From the NCBI GenBank assembly GCA_964511405.1, contig CAZEFK010000033.1, forward strand, positions 1 to 42,396: a DNA stretch of 42,396 nucleotides, given 5' to 3'. This DNA comes from CAZEFK01 sp964511405 (GTDB lineage Bacteria > Pseudomonadota > Alphaproteobacteria > Elsterales > Elsteraceae). Shown piece by piece: positions 8,411-16,291 of this stretch (its first letter is position 1; the number at the start of each line of letters is the position of its first letter). Both the position numbers and the translations under genes were made by a program. Below the pieces are notes generated by a model, which was given only the letters and a program-made list of their open reading frames with translations, did no database searches and was not told the DNA's origin.

Positions 8411-10947
8411 GTCAGGCGCTTCGCCCGGGCAGCGACCGCCTGGCGGTGCTCGCCGCCGCCGGGGCTCAGCTCGAACCGCCGGCGGAGCGGCTGCTGGCGG
8501 CGGTCGCGGCCCTGACGGCCGAGGCCGGGCGCACCGGCTCGCCCGGCCTGCTCAACGATGCCGAGCGCATCGCGCGGGCCGGGGTCAAGCTGAAGGCCGA
8601 GCTCGCGCGCTGCTTCGCCCTGCTGCCCGCCGCCCTCCAAGGCGACGTCCCGATCGGCAGCCTGCGCCACGACCTCCGGACCCCGCTCAACGCGATCAAG
8701 GGTTACACCGAGCTCCTGATGGAGGATGCCGACGACGGCACGACACTGCCGGCCGAGCGCATGCGTCGGGTGATCGGCGACGTCGAAGCGATGGATCAGG
8801 CGATCGACCGGGTCCTGATGAAGTCGGCCGAGCCGGCCGACACCGCGTTGGCGCCCGAGGCCGAGCTGCCGGGCGAACCCGCCGCGGGCGGCCTCCGGGT
8901 GCTGGTGGTCGACGACGACCATGCCAACCGGGACGTGCTCGACCGCCGCCTGGCGCGCGAGGGCTATGCCGTCGTGCAGGCAGCGGACGGCGCTGCTGCC
9001 CTGGCCCTGCTGGAGGCCGAGCGCTTCGACCTGGTCCTGCTCGACGTGACCATGCCCGGCCTCGGCGGCGTGGAAGTCCTGCACCGCATCCGGGCCGACC
9101 GCGCCAAGGCCCACTTGGCGGTGATCATGATCTCGGCCGGCGACGAGGTGGCACGGATCGCCGAATGCCTGGAGTGCGGCGCCGACGACTATGTCGTCAA
9201 GCCGTTCGACCCGACCTTGCTGCGGGCCCGCGTCGGCGCCTGCCTGGAGCGCAAGCTGCTGCGCGAGCGCCAGGAAGCGTCCTGGCGGCAGCGCTTCAAC
9301 ACGCTCCTGGACATGGTCGTCGACGGCGTGCTGGTGATCGATGACGACGGCGTGATCGAAACCGCCAACCCGACCGCGGCGACGATCTTCGGCCTGGAGC
9401 TGGGCAGCCTGCCCGGCCGCCGCCTGTCCGAGCTGCTGGTGGTCGCCGCCGATTGGCGGCCGGCGCATTGGAGCGGCCGCGCGGCCGGCAGCGCCATCCG
9501 CGAGATCCAGGCGCGCCGGCTGGGCGTCAGCGATAGCGCGCTGTTCCCGGTCGAATGCTCGGCCAAGGAGGTCACGATCGACGACCGCCGCGGCTTCGCG
9601 GTGGTCGTGCGCGATATCTCGGTGCGCAAGGCGACCGAGGAGCGCAACGCCTACCTTGCCCATTTCGACCAGATCACCGAGCTGCCCAACCGCACCGCGA
9701 TGATCGACCGGCTGGAAAGCGCGCTGGCCGACAATCGCCTCGAAGGCATGCTGATGTTCATCGCCTTCGCCAATTATCGCGAGCTCAACGACAGCCTGCG
9801 CAAGGACGCGCTGCATGACCTTCTGCGCGGCATCGCGCGGCGCCTGAAGCCGACCTGCGACGCCACGGATCGGATGGCTTATCTGGGCAATGGCGAATTC
9901 GCGGTGCTGAGTTTCGGCGCCATCGACGAGGCGGCGGCGCGGCGCCGGGCCGGCACGCTGGTGGCCGAGCTCCAGCGCCCCTTCCTGCTGCTCGGCGGCC
10001 ACGAGATCGAGGTCGAGGTCCATGTCGGCGCGACGCTGTTCCCGAGCCACGGCCACACCGCGGTCCGGCTGCTGCGCAACGCCGACCTGGCGCTGGGCCG
10101 GGCTCGCCTGGACCGCAGCCAGCCGGTCGGGATCTTTGACGAGAGCCTGTCGGTCGCACAGATGAAGCGGCGGCAGACCGAGCGCGAGCTCAGGGCCGGC
10201 CTGGCCGCCGGCCAGTTCGAGCTGCGCTACCAGCCCAAGCTGGCTTTGACCACCCGGCGGCTGGCCGGGGCCGAGGCGCTGGTGCGCTGGCGCCATCCGC
10301 TGCGCGGCCAGGTCAGCCCGGCCGAGTTCATCCCGATCGCCGAAAGCTCGGGCCAGATCCTGCCGCTCGGCGAGTGGATCATCCGGGCCGCCGCCGCCGA
10401 GGTGGCGCGGTGGACCAGTCTGGGGCTGGACGGCATCCACGTCGCCGTCAACATCTCCGGCAACCAGTTCCGCCACCAGAACCTGGTGCAGATCCTGAAC
10501 GAGGCCTGCGCCGAAGCCGCCATCGCCCCCGAGCGGCTGGAGTTCGAGGTGACCGAGAGCGTCCTGATGGACGACATCGCGCAGGCCAAGCGCACCCTGG
10601 CGGCGCTGCGCGACGGCGGGGTCAGCCTGGCGATCGATGATTTCGGCACCGGCTACTCGTCCCTCAGCGTCCTGCACGAGCTGCCCTTCGACATCCTGAA
10701 GATCGACCAGTCCTTCGTCCGCCGCCTGCGCCATGACGCCTCGGCCCGCGCCATCACCCGGACGATCATCGCGCTGGCGCACAACCTGCGTCTGGGCACG
10801 GTGGCCGAGGGCATCGAGGCGGCCGAAGAAGCCGCGTTCCTGGTCGAGCATGGCTGCACCCTGGCGCAGGGCTATCTGTATGCCAAGCCGCTGACGGCCG
10901 ACGAGTTCGTGGCCTTCGCCCAGGGCAGCCTGGCCACCGTCGCGTGA
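8407..10947 (+). CDS. H-box/REC/PAS/GGDEF(degenerate)/EAL c-di-GMP phosphodiesterase
   Basis: 846 residues, no membrane segment. An N-terminal HisKA-like helix pair carries 'LRHDLRTPLNAIKGYTELL' (His88) but no HATPase domain follows. A receiver comes next with Asp213 in 'LVLLDVTMPGLGGVEVL' and Lys in 'YVVKPFDP', then a PAS domain ('RFNTLLDMVVDGVLVIDDD'). The GGDEF domain has GNGEF at 494-498 in place of the catalytic motif, so it is probably not a cyclase. The EAL domain retains E623 ('EALVRW'), 'VNISGNQF', 'EVTES', Asp744-Asp745 ('DDFGTG'), 'KIDQSF', 'AEGIE' and 'QGYLYAKP', so a phosphodiesterase is expected. Start overlaps the upstream stop by 4 nt. Confidence 0.92.
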   Translation: MSQALRPGSDRLAVLAAAGAQLEPPAERLLAAVAALTAEAGRTGSPGLLNDAERIARAGVKLKAELARCFALLPAALQGDVPIGSLRHDLRTPLNAIKGYTELLMEDADDGTTLPAERMRRVIGDVEAMDQAIDRVLMKSAEPADTALAPEAELPGEPAAGGLRVLVVDDDHANRDVLDRRLAREGYAVVQAADGAAALALLEAERFDLVLLDVTMPGLGGVEVLHRIRADRAKAHLAVIMISAGDEVARIAECLECGADDYVVKPFDPTLLRARVGACLERKLLRERQEASWRQRFNTLLDMVVDGVLVIDDDGVIETANPTAATIFGLELGSLPGRRLSELLVVAADWRPAHWSGRAAGSAIREIQARRLGVSDSALFPVECSAKEVTIDDRRGFAVVVRDISVRKATEERNAYLAHFDQITELPNRTAMIDRLESALADNRLEGMLMFIAFANYRELNDSLRKDALHDLLRGIARRLKPTCDATDRMAYLGNGEFAVLSFGAIDEAAARRRAGTLVAELQRPFLLLGGHEIEVEVHVGATLFPSHGHTAVRLLRNADLALGRARLDRSQPVGIFDESLSVAQMKRRQTERELRAGLAAGQFELRYQPKLALTTRRLAGAEALVRWRHPLRGQVSPAEFIPIAESSGQILPLGEWIIRAAAAEVARWTSLGLDGIHVAVNISGNQFRHQNLVQILNEACAEAAIAPERLEFEVTESVLMDDIAQAKRTLAALRDGGVSLAIDDFGTGYSSLSVLHELPFDILKIDQSFVRRLRHDASARAITRTIIALAHNLRLGTVAEGIEAAEEAAFLVEHGCTLAQGYLYAKPLTADEFVAFAQGSLATVA

Positions 10948-11510
10948 CCGCCGCCGACCCGGCCCCGGCCGACGCCCGGCTGGAGGCCCCCAGCCTGGCC
11001 GTCGCGCCGTCCTACCTGGAGGCCCTGCGCGAAGGGCACGAGCTGATCAGCGGCCACCGCCCGACGGCGGACGACGTTGCCGCAATCGCCCGCGACCTGG
11101 CCCACCACCTGGCCGACCTGACCGACCAATCGCGCCTGGTGGAACTCGGCGACGGGCGGCGCGTGCCGACGGTGCCGTTCGTCCATTTCTGGCTGGTCGC
11201 CGGCCGCCGCTATGTCGGCCGCGCCAATCTGCGGCTGGCGCTGAACGACAACCTGCGCGTCTGGGGCGGGCATATCGGCTACGTGATCCGGCCATCGCTG
11301 CGTGGCCGCGGCTTCGGCACCCGGGTCCTGGCCCTGACCTTGGCCGAGGCGCGGCGCCGCGGCCTGACTCAGGTGCTGTTGACCTGCGACGACGACAACT
11401 GGGCGTCGCGCCGGATCATCGAGCGCAATGGCGGTCGCCTGGAGGACGTGGTGCCGCGCCCAGGCGCGGCGGGCGGGCTGGCGCGCCGGTACTGGATCAG
11501 CCTTGCCTGA
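10944..11510 (+). CDS. GNAT-family N-acetyltransferase
   Basis: 188 residues starting with GTG that overlaps the preceding stop (GTGA). The GNAT fold is seen in 'HIGYVIRPSLRGRGFGTRVLAL', which holds the acetyl-CoA pyrophosphate loop (Arg-Gly-Arg-Gly-Phe-Gly-Thr), and in 'VLLTCDDDNWASRRIIERNGG' near the end. This layout matches predicted acetyltransferases of the COG3981 type. The substrate is unknown. As the last gene of the signalling operon it may be translationally coupled to the EAL gene, but nothing links it functionally to c-di-GMP. Confidence 0.85.
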   Translation: MTAADPAPADARLEAPSLAVAPSYLEALREGHELISGHRPTADDVAAIARDLAHHLADLTDQSRLVELGDGRRVPTVPFVHFWLVAGRRYVGRANLRLALNDNLRVWGGHIGYVIRPSLRGRGFGTRVLALTLAEARRRGLTQVLLTCDDDNWASRRIIERNGGRLEDVVPRPGAAGGLARRYWISLA

Positions 11511-11512
11511 AG

Positions 11513-11542
11513 CGAAAAGCGCCCCAGCCGAGGCCGGGGCGC
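11513..11542 (-). terminator. Hairpin terminator reading leftward
   Basis: GCGCCCCAGCC (11519-11529) pairs with GGCCGGGGCGC (11532-11542) with one mismatch and a 2-nt loop. On the minus strand the stem is followed by TTTTCGCTT; on the plus strand no T-run follows. It therefore fits best as a terminator for leftward transcripts from pobR and the palindromic element, while possibly also stabilising the 3' end of the rightward GNAT transcript. Confidence 0.5.
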
Positions 11543-11620
11543 AAGTGATCGCTTCGGGGTGCCCGAGTCATAGCCCGGCAATGCGGCGGAACCATGGCAG
11601 GGTCATGCCCGGCCATCGCG

Positions 11621-11893
11621 GCTCAGAGGGTGTGAAGGGATGCCGGCACGGTCTGCGTTGGCCTGGCAAGGCGCCAGGTTAGGAGCGGCGGGGAAGGCGA
11701 TGCAGAGCATCGGCGAGCCGTCGCGACGCGGCCTGGCGCCTTGCCAGGCCAACCCGAAGGGCCGGCTGTTGATGGCCGCTGGCGGCGTCGGCCGGCTCGC
11801 GCGATGCGCCGCATCGCGCGTCACCGCCCTCCTGGCCAGCGGCCATCAACAGCCGGCGCAGACCATGCCGGCATCCCTTCACACCCTCTCAGC
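11621..11893. repeat. 273-bp nested palindromic element (three-stem structure)
   Basis: Outer arms 11621-11657 and 11857-11893 are inverted repeats matching at 35 of 37 positions. Inside lie two further perfect inverted repeats in series: stem A, 21 bp (11658-11678 with 11732-11752), and stem B, 23 bp (11761-11783 with 11835-11857). Stem B's loop holds another perfect 10-bp stem (11798-11807 with 11811-11820), and stem A's loop contains CGATGC-AGA-GCATCG. The whole folds as an outer stem closing two long hairpins, a cloverleaf-like shape. The right arm provides the last codons of pobR. It looks like an inserted non-autonomous palindromic element; no transposase ORF is inside. Confidence 0.75.
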
Positions 11894-12855
11894 CGAGCGC
11901 GGGCCGCCTGGCGGAAACGCTGCGGCGCAGTCCCGGTGTGGCGCGCGAAGAAGCGCGAAAAATAGGCCGGGTCGGCAAAGCCAAGGCCGGCCGCGACGGC
12001 CTTGATGTCCAGCGCGGTATAGGCCAGGTCGCGCTTGGCCTCGAGGATCAGACGGGCATTGATCGTGCCCTGGGCCGAGCGGCCCAGCACCTGACGGCAC
12101 ACGCGGCTGAGCTGCGCCGGGGTGATCGCCAGCCGATCGGCATAGAACCCCAGGTCGCGGCGGTCGCGGACATGACGGTCGACCAGCGCCCGGAACCGTT
12201 GCACATGGCCGATGCTGCGCGACGGCGCGGTCCGGCCGTCGGGCGGTACGCCAGCCAGCCGTCCGACCAGCACCAGGGCCAGCGCCAGCGACGCCTCGAT
12301 CGCGACCACCCGGCCCGGTGCAGCCCCTGCGAACTCCTCGGCCACCCGGCCCAGCGCCTGGACCAGCGCCGCCGTCTCCGGGGCGTCGCGGTCCAACGTC
12401 AGGCAGCCGGGCGCCGCGAACCGCGACAGCAGATCCGGCATGCCGGCCAGCAGCCGGTCCAGCATGCGGGCCACCACCGTCACCACGACGCCGTCGACAT
12501 CGTCCGAGAACCGGAAGCCATGCACGCACAAGGGGGGCACGAACAGCAGCGCCGGACCGGCTGCGGCCATGCCGCGATCTTCGATCTGGGCCTCGACTTG
12601 GCCCGAGCGGATCAGCAGCAGCTGGGCGAACAGGTCATGCCGGTGCGGCCGGATCTCCCAGCCGTGCAGCCGGCTGCGGCGCGCGATCGACTCGCAGTGC
12701 AGGCTGTCGGAGATCGACGGTTCCTGCTCGCCATACAGCGCATAGGTCGGGACCCCGCGCGGCCACCCCGCGCTCGGCCCCTGGCTCTGATCGGGGCTCG
12801 GGTCGGGGCCCGGCCCGGGGCTTGGTTCGTCCAAGGATTTGTCCACTCCGTCCAT
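11821..12855 (-). CDS. pobR: AraC-family activator, PobR type
   Basis: 344 residues. Residues about 35-190 form the cupin-like sensor ('WEIRPHRHDLFAQLLLIRSG', 'LLFVPPLCVHGF'), and the C-terminus has two AraC helix-turn-helix motifs ('LGFYADRLAITPAQLSRVCR' and 'AVAAGLGFADPAYFSRFFAR'). It is divergent from pobA with a 73-bp gap, the classical arrangement for a 4-hydroxybenzoate-responsive activator. The domain ends naturally near 'FRQAARARL'; the final residues (Arg-Gly-Cys-Glu-Gly-Met-Pro through the stop at 11821) are encoded by the palindromic element, so the C-terminus is foreign. Symbol given by context and resemblance. Confidence 0.82.
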   Translation of the reverse strand: MDGVDKSLDEPSPGPGPDPSPDQSQGPSAGWPRGVPTYALYGEQEPSISDSLHCESIARRSRLHGWEIRPHRHDLFAQLLLIRSGQVEAQIEDRGMAAAGPALLFVPPLCVHGFRFSDDVDGVVVTVVARMLDRLLAGMPDLLSRFAAPGCLTLDRDAPETAALVQALGRVAEEFAGAAPGRVVAIEASLALALVLVGRLAGVPPDGRTAPSRSIGHVQRFRALVDRHVRDRRDLGFYADRLAITPAQLSRVCRQVLGRSAQGTINARLILEAKRDLAYTALDIKAVAAGLGFADPAYFSRFFARHTGTAPQRFRQAARARLRGCEGMPAWSAPAVDGRWPGGR

Positions 12856-12928
12856 TCCGGGCCGTCCCGCCGCGCGCTAGGCTTGCCGCATCGTTTCACC
12901 GCCATTGTCTCACGGGAGGAACCGGGCC

Positions 12929-14104
12929 ATGCGCGTCCAGGTCGCAATCGTCGGATCCGGTCCGGCGGGCCTGCTGCTTGGGCAATTATTGTACCGCGCC
13001 GGCATCGACACCATCCTGCTGGAGCGGCGCAGCCAGGATTACGTCCTGGGCCGCATCCGCGCTGGCGTGCTGGAGCAGGGCACGGCCGACCTGCTCGATG
13101 CCGCCGGTGTCGCCGGCCGGCTGCATGCCGAAGGCCTGGTCCACGGCGGCATCGAACTGTCGTTCGGCGGCGGCCGTCACCGCATCGACCTGGCGGGACT
13201 GACCGGCGGCAAGCATGTCACGGTCTATGGCCAGACCGAGGTCACGCGCGACCTGATGGCGGCGCGCGATGCGGCCGGCCTGAAGACCGTGTACGAGGCG
13301 CAGGACGTCCAGGTCCTGGACTTCGACGGTGCGGCACCCCGGGTGCGCTACCGCAAGGACGGCATCGAGCATGAGGTGGCGTGCGACGTGATCGCTGGTT
13401 GCGACGGCTTCCACGGCGTCTGCCGCGCCAGCGTGCCGCCGCCGGCGCTCACGCTGTACGAGCGCGTCTATCCGTTCGGCTGGCTGGGCATCCTGTCGGA
13501 GACGCCCCCGGTTTCCCACGAGCTGATCTACTGCAACCACGAGCGCGGCTTCGCGCTGTGCAGCATGCGCTCGTCCACCCGCAGCCGCTACTACGTGCAG
13601 TGCGCCCTCGACGACAAGGCCGAGGCCTGGTCGGACGACGCGTTCTGGGACGAACTGCGGCGGCGGCTCGACCCGGCCGCGGCCGACGCCTTGGTGACCG
13701 GGCCGTCGATCGAAAAGAGCATTGCGCCGCTGCGCAGCTTCGTCGCCGAGCCCATGCGCTTCGGGCGGCTGTTCCTGGCCGGCGACGCCGCCCACATCGT
13801 GCCGCCGACCGGGGCGAAGGGCCTGAACCTGGCGGCGGCCGACGTCGGCGTGCTGGCCCGCGCGCTGGCCGAGTTCTATGCCGGCAGCCCCGAGGGGATC
13901 GACCGCTATTCCGCGCGCTGCCTGGACCGGGTGTGGAAGGCCGAGCGGTTCTCATGGTGGATGACATCGCTGCTCCACCGCTTTCCCGACGCCGGCCCGT
14001 TCGGCGCCAAGCTCCAGATGGCCGAACTGTCGTACCTGGTGGGGTCCGAAGCGGCCGCGCGGTCGCTGGCCGAGAACTATGTCGGCCTGCCGGCGGCGGC
14101 TTAG
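12929..14104 (+). CDS. pobA: 4-hydroxybenzoate 3-monooxygenase
   Basis: 391 residues, the usual PobA length. A flavoprotein hydroxylase converting 4-hydroxybenzoate to protocatechuate with NAD(P)H and O2. Visible are the FAD-binding 'VAIVGSGPAGLLLGQLL', 'RIRAGVLEQGT', the DG motif 'CDVIAGCDGFHG', the second FAD motif 'LFLAGDAAHIVPPTGAKGLN', and 'EVTRDLMAARDAAG'. The ATG at 12929 has GGGAGGA upstream; an in-frame ATG at 12905 is less likely. It is expressed away from pobR across a 73-bp region in which I see no clear operator. Protocatechuate-cleavage genes are not in the window. Confidence 0.95.
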   Translation: MRVQVAIVGSGPAGLLLGQLLYRAGIDTILLERRSQDYVLGRIRAGVLEQGTADLLDAAGVAGRLHAEGLVHGGIELSFGGGRHRIDLAGLTGGKHVTVYGQTEVTRDLMAARDAAGLKTVYEAQDVQVLDFDGAAPRVRYRKDGIEHEVACDVIAGCDGFHGVCRASVPPPALTLYERVYPFGWLGILSETPPVSHELIYCNHERGFALCSMRSSTRSRYYVQCALDDKAEAWSDDAFWDELRRRLDPAAADALVTGPSIEKSIAPLRSFVAEPMRFGRLFLAGDAAHIVPPTGAKGLNLAAADVGVLARALAEFYAGSPEGIDRYSARCLDRVWKAERFSWWMTSLLHRFPDAGPFGAKLQMAELSYLVGSEAAARSLAENYVGLPAAA

Positions 14105-14110
14105 AGCCGG

Positions 14111-14593
14111 TCAGATCCAGCTTCCGTCCAGGCGGTAGAAGACGGTGCCCACCAGGATGATGTCGACCCTGCGGCCGTCCGTCGACAGGGGCAAGCGCAG
14201 GCTCTCCAGCTCCCACACCTTCTCCTGGCGCAGGATCGGCTTGCCCCGCCGCCATTGCGGCACGGCGTCGGCGACCAGCTGCCGATAGCCGCCGATGAAC
14301 GCCTCGTTCACGGCCACGTCGGGAAACACCTCGTCCAGCCACAGGCCGGTTACGTCGCGGCCGTGCTGGGCGACGATGTTGGAGCCGACCAGCCGATAGC
14401 GCAGCCGAAACGGCTTGTCCTGGACGTCCACCATCCACAGCGACGGCAGCAGATGCGGCACGGCCGTCGGGTTGAAGTCGCGCCGCGCCGGCAGCCGGTC
14501 GGGCGGATGGATCTTCAGCCAATAGGCGTACAGCTCCTGCAGGCGGCTGTGCCAGCTATTGGTATCCAGCCCGTACGCCTCGGCGGGAATCAT
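14111..14593 (-). CDS. PAS_5-family protein
   Basis: 160 residues, a single PAS-like domain of the PAS_5 (PF07310) type that is common in Rhodospirillales. Typical stretches are 'LQELYAYWLKIHPPDRLPAR', 'HLLPSLWMVDVQDKPFRLRY', 'RLVGSNIVAQHGRDVTGLWL' and 'GTVFYRLDG' at the end. There is no output domain, signal peptide or membrane segment; ligand and function are unknown. It converges on pobA, with only 6 bp between the two stop codons. Confidence 0.78.
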   Translation of the reverse strand: MIPAEAYGLDTNSWHSRLQELYAYWLKIHPPDRLPARRDFNPTAVPHLLPSLWMVDVQDKPFRLRYRLVGSNIVAQHGRDVTGLWLDEVFPDVAVNEAFIGGYRQLVADAVPQWRRGKPILRQEKVWELESLRLPLSTDGRRVDIILVGTVFYRLDGSWI

Positions 14594-14618
14594 CAGCCCA
14601 GCAATCTCCGCGGTGCCG

Positions 14619-14840
14619 TCACGGCAGCCACCCGGCCGGCCGCATCAGATGGAAGCCGGCGATGGTCAGCAGTGCGGCAATCACCATCATGGCCGCGATC
14701 AGCAGCCCGACCCGACGCGGCGAGCGCCCATCGAGCCCGGGGCCGACGTCGATCACGATCGGCTCGCGGCCGGCCGCATCCGATGCCCCGGGATCAGGCC
14801 CAAGGGGATCAGGCCGGCGCGGCGTGGAACTTCGATGCAT
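14619..14840 (-). CDS. Small single-span membrane protein (hypothetical)
   Basis: 73 residues from the ATG at 14838-14840. The first half is polar and Pro-rich; the second carries a clear membrane segment 'VGLLIAAMMVIAALLTIAGF' preceded by Arg-Arg, so N-in topology is likely. The ribosome-binding site is weak. Its start overlaps the EcfG-type promoter of the opposite-strand lipoprotein gene. The membrane span is the main evidence that it is real; no family is recognised. Confidence 0.42.
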   Translation of the reverse strand: MHRSSTPRRPDPLGPDPGASDAAGREPIVIDVGPGLDGRSPRRVGLLIAAMMVIAALLTIAGFHLMRPAGWLP

Positions 14841-14850
14841 TCGTCCCGTT
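14826..14850 (+). promoter_or_regulatory. EcfG-type general stress promoter for the small lipoprotein
   Basis: GGAAC (14826-14830), 16 bp, CGTT (14847-14850): an exact match to the alphaproteobacterial EcfG promoter core (GGAAC-N16/17-CGTT). The lipoprotein ATG lies 36 nt downstream, a suitable leader length. The same pattern with the same spacing precedes HdeD at 15490. Confidence 0.6.
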
Positions 14851-14885
14851 CTCGCGACATCCGTTCCGATGCCTTGGAGAATGCT

Positions 14886-15101
14886 ATGAAACGCATCGCG
14901 AGTCTCGCCGGGGTCGGCTGCCTTGTCGCCATGCTCGGCGCCTGCACCTATGAGCGCACCGACGTCGTCCGGCCGCCGGTCGTGTCGGCCGCGCCGACGA
15001 CGACCTATGTGGTGCCCAGCGGGTCTACGACCACCTACAGCACGATTCCGGGCGGCACGGTGCAGCAGCAGACCACCACCACGACGCGGACGGTGCCTTA
15101 A
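14886..15101 (+). CDS. Small Thr-rich lipoprotein
   Basis: 71 residues. The signal peptide ends in a lipobox (Met-Leu-Gly-Ala-Cys, with Cys about residue 20), so a lipid-anchored periplasmic or outer-membrane protein is expected. The mature part is short and dominated by Thr, Ser, Val and Pro with a Gln-Thr run ('VQQQTTTTTRTVP'), probably unstructured. Ribosome-binding site GGAG lies 6 nt before the ATG. An EcfG-type promoter upstream suggests induction in general stress. The stop (15099-15101) overlaps that of the convergent receiver gene. Confidence 0.72.
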   Translation: MKRIASLAGVGCLVAMLGACTYERTDVVRPPVVSAAPTTTYVVPSGSTTTYSTIPGGTVQQQTTTTTRTVP

Positions 15102-15466
15102 GCGGCAAAGGCGGCGCCGACCTCGGACGCCAGCTGGGCGGGCCGGTAGGGCTTGGCCAGCATGGCGCCGTGGATGATGCCCGGCAATGACCGCGCGACG
15201 TCGTTGCAACCGCTGGCATAGACGACGCGCACATCCGGGCGGCGGGTCTTGGCCATGTCGGCAAGCATGATGCCGTCGATGCCGGGCATCACGACGTCGA
15301 TGAGCAACAGCCCAATCTCGGGATGATCCTCCAACAGCGACAGCGCCTCGATCCCGCCGCCGGCGCCCAGGACGTCATATCCGGCGTCCTCCAGCACCGA
15401 CATCGCGAAGGCGCGCACATCGGGGTCGTCGTCAACCACGAGAACGGTTCGCGCCGCTTCGTTCAC
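15098..15466 (-). CDS. Orphan response regulator (receiver only)
   Basis: 122 residues: acidic triad 'VVDDDPDV', phospho-acceptor Asp57 in 'LLLIDVVMPGIDGIMLADM', and Lys105 in 'MLAKPYRP'. The segment 'VARSLPGI' is nearly identical in the receiver at 16292, so the two are close paralogues. Such receivers are usually split from, or serve, hybrid kinases; no kinase lies next to either. It is convergent with the lipoprotein gene and divergent from hdeD. Confidence 0.88.
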   Translation of the reverse strand: MNEAARTVLVVDDDPDVRAFAMSVLEDAGYDVLGAGGGIEALSLLEDHPEIGLLLIDVVMPGIDGIMLADMAKTRRPDVRVVYASGCNDVARSLPGIIHGAMLAKPYRPAQLASEVGAAFAA

Positions 15467-15489
15467 GATCGGCCCTCGTCGTCACGACC

Positions 15490-15514
15490 GGAACCGCCTC
15501 CGCGGTGACGCGTT
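15490..15514 (+). promoter_or_regulatory. EcfG-type general stress promoter for hdeD-like gene
   Basis: GGAAC (15490-15494), 16 bp, CGTT (15511-15514), ending 39 bp before the HdeD-like ATG at 15554. It is an exact match to the EcfG core. No comparable match was found in the other intergenic regions inspected. Confidence 0.6.
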
Positions 15515-15553
15515 GCGCCACCATAGGGTGAACCGCCGCCGCCGGAGATCGCC

Positions 15554-16183
15554 ATGTCCGTTGACAACGACCGAACGACGCAACCCGATCCGTTCGGCTT
15601 GGGCATCCGCGACTCCCAGACGCTGATCGCCCAGGCCTGGTGGACGGTCGCGCTGCGCGGGGCGCTGGCCATCCTGTTCGGCGTGATCGCCGTGCTGATG
15701 CCGGCGGTCACGCTGGCGTCGCTGGTGCTGCTGTTCGCCGCCTACATGCTGGTCGACGGCGTGCTGGCGGTGGCATCCGCCGTTCGGGCGGTGCGCCGGC
15801 ATCAACGCTGGGGCTGGCTGATCCTGGAAGGCGTGGCCGACCTGGCCGCCGCGGCGGTGGCAGTGCTATGGCCGGCGGTCACGATCTTCGTCGCCGTCGT
15901 GATGATGGGCGCCTGGGCGGTGGTGAGCGGCGCCTTCCTGCTGGTCGCCGCCTTCGGCCTGCATCCCGCCTATGGCCGCTGGGCCATGGGGTTGGGCGGC
16001 GGGGCATCGATCCTGTGGGGCCTGCTCCTGCTGCTGTGGCCGGCCGCCGGGGCGCTGGTGCTGACCTGGTGGCTGGGACTCTATGCCCTGGTGTTCGGCT
16101 CGGCCCTGCTGGTCCTGGCCGTGCGGTTGCGGCGGCGGCACCACGACGGGGTGCGGCTGCAAGCGGCACCAGCCCCTTCCTGA
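15554..16183 (+). CDS. HdeD-family (DUF308) membrane protein
   Basis: 209 residues with six hydrophobic segments arranged as three DUF308 repeats; an inner-membrane protein. Repeat signatures are 'WWTVALRGALAILFGVIAVL', 'WGWLILEGVADLAAAAVAVL' and 'MGLGGGASILWGLLLLLWPA'. In Escherichia coli HdeD contributes to acid tolerance at high cell density; the molecular activity is not known. The EcfG-type promoter 39 bp upstream fits a stress role. The tail is basic and cytoplasmic. Confidence 0.88.
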   Translation: MSVDNDRTTQPDPFGLGIRDSQTLIAQAWWTVALRGALAILFGVIAVLMPAVTLASLVLLFAAYMLVDGVLAVASAVRAVRRHQRWGWLILEGVADLAAAAVAVLWPAVTIFVAVVMMGAWAVVSGAFLLVAAFGLHPAYGRWAMGLGGGASILWGLLLLLWPAAGALVLTWWLGLYALVFGSALLVLAVRLRRRHHDGVRLQAAPAPS

Positions 16184-16291
16184 CCGCCGGCCTGACCCCC
16201 GGATCGGCGGGGAGGCCGTGCGGTTGCGGGCCGGCCCGATCGGTGATTTGCTCATAGCAAGGATGGTTCAGCTGTCGCGGAGGGTGGCGCC

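Noticed and set aside
11519..11542. Rightward terminator of the GNAT operon
   Set aside because: No T-run follows the hairpin on the plus strand; the T-run is on the other side, so it was assigned to leftward transcription.
11640..12005. Protein-coding frames within the 273-bp palindrome
   Set aside because: Frames are open on both strands because of the symmetry and lack ribosome-binding sites or recognisable domains.
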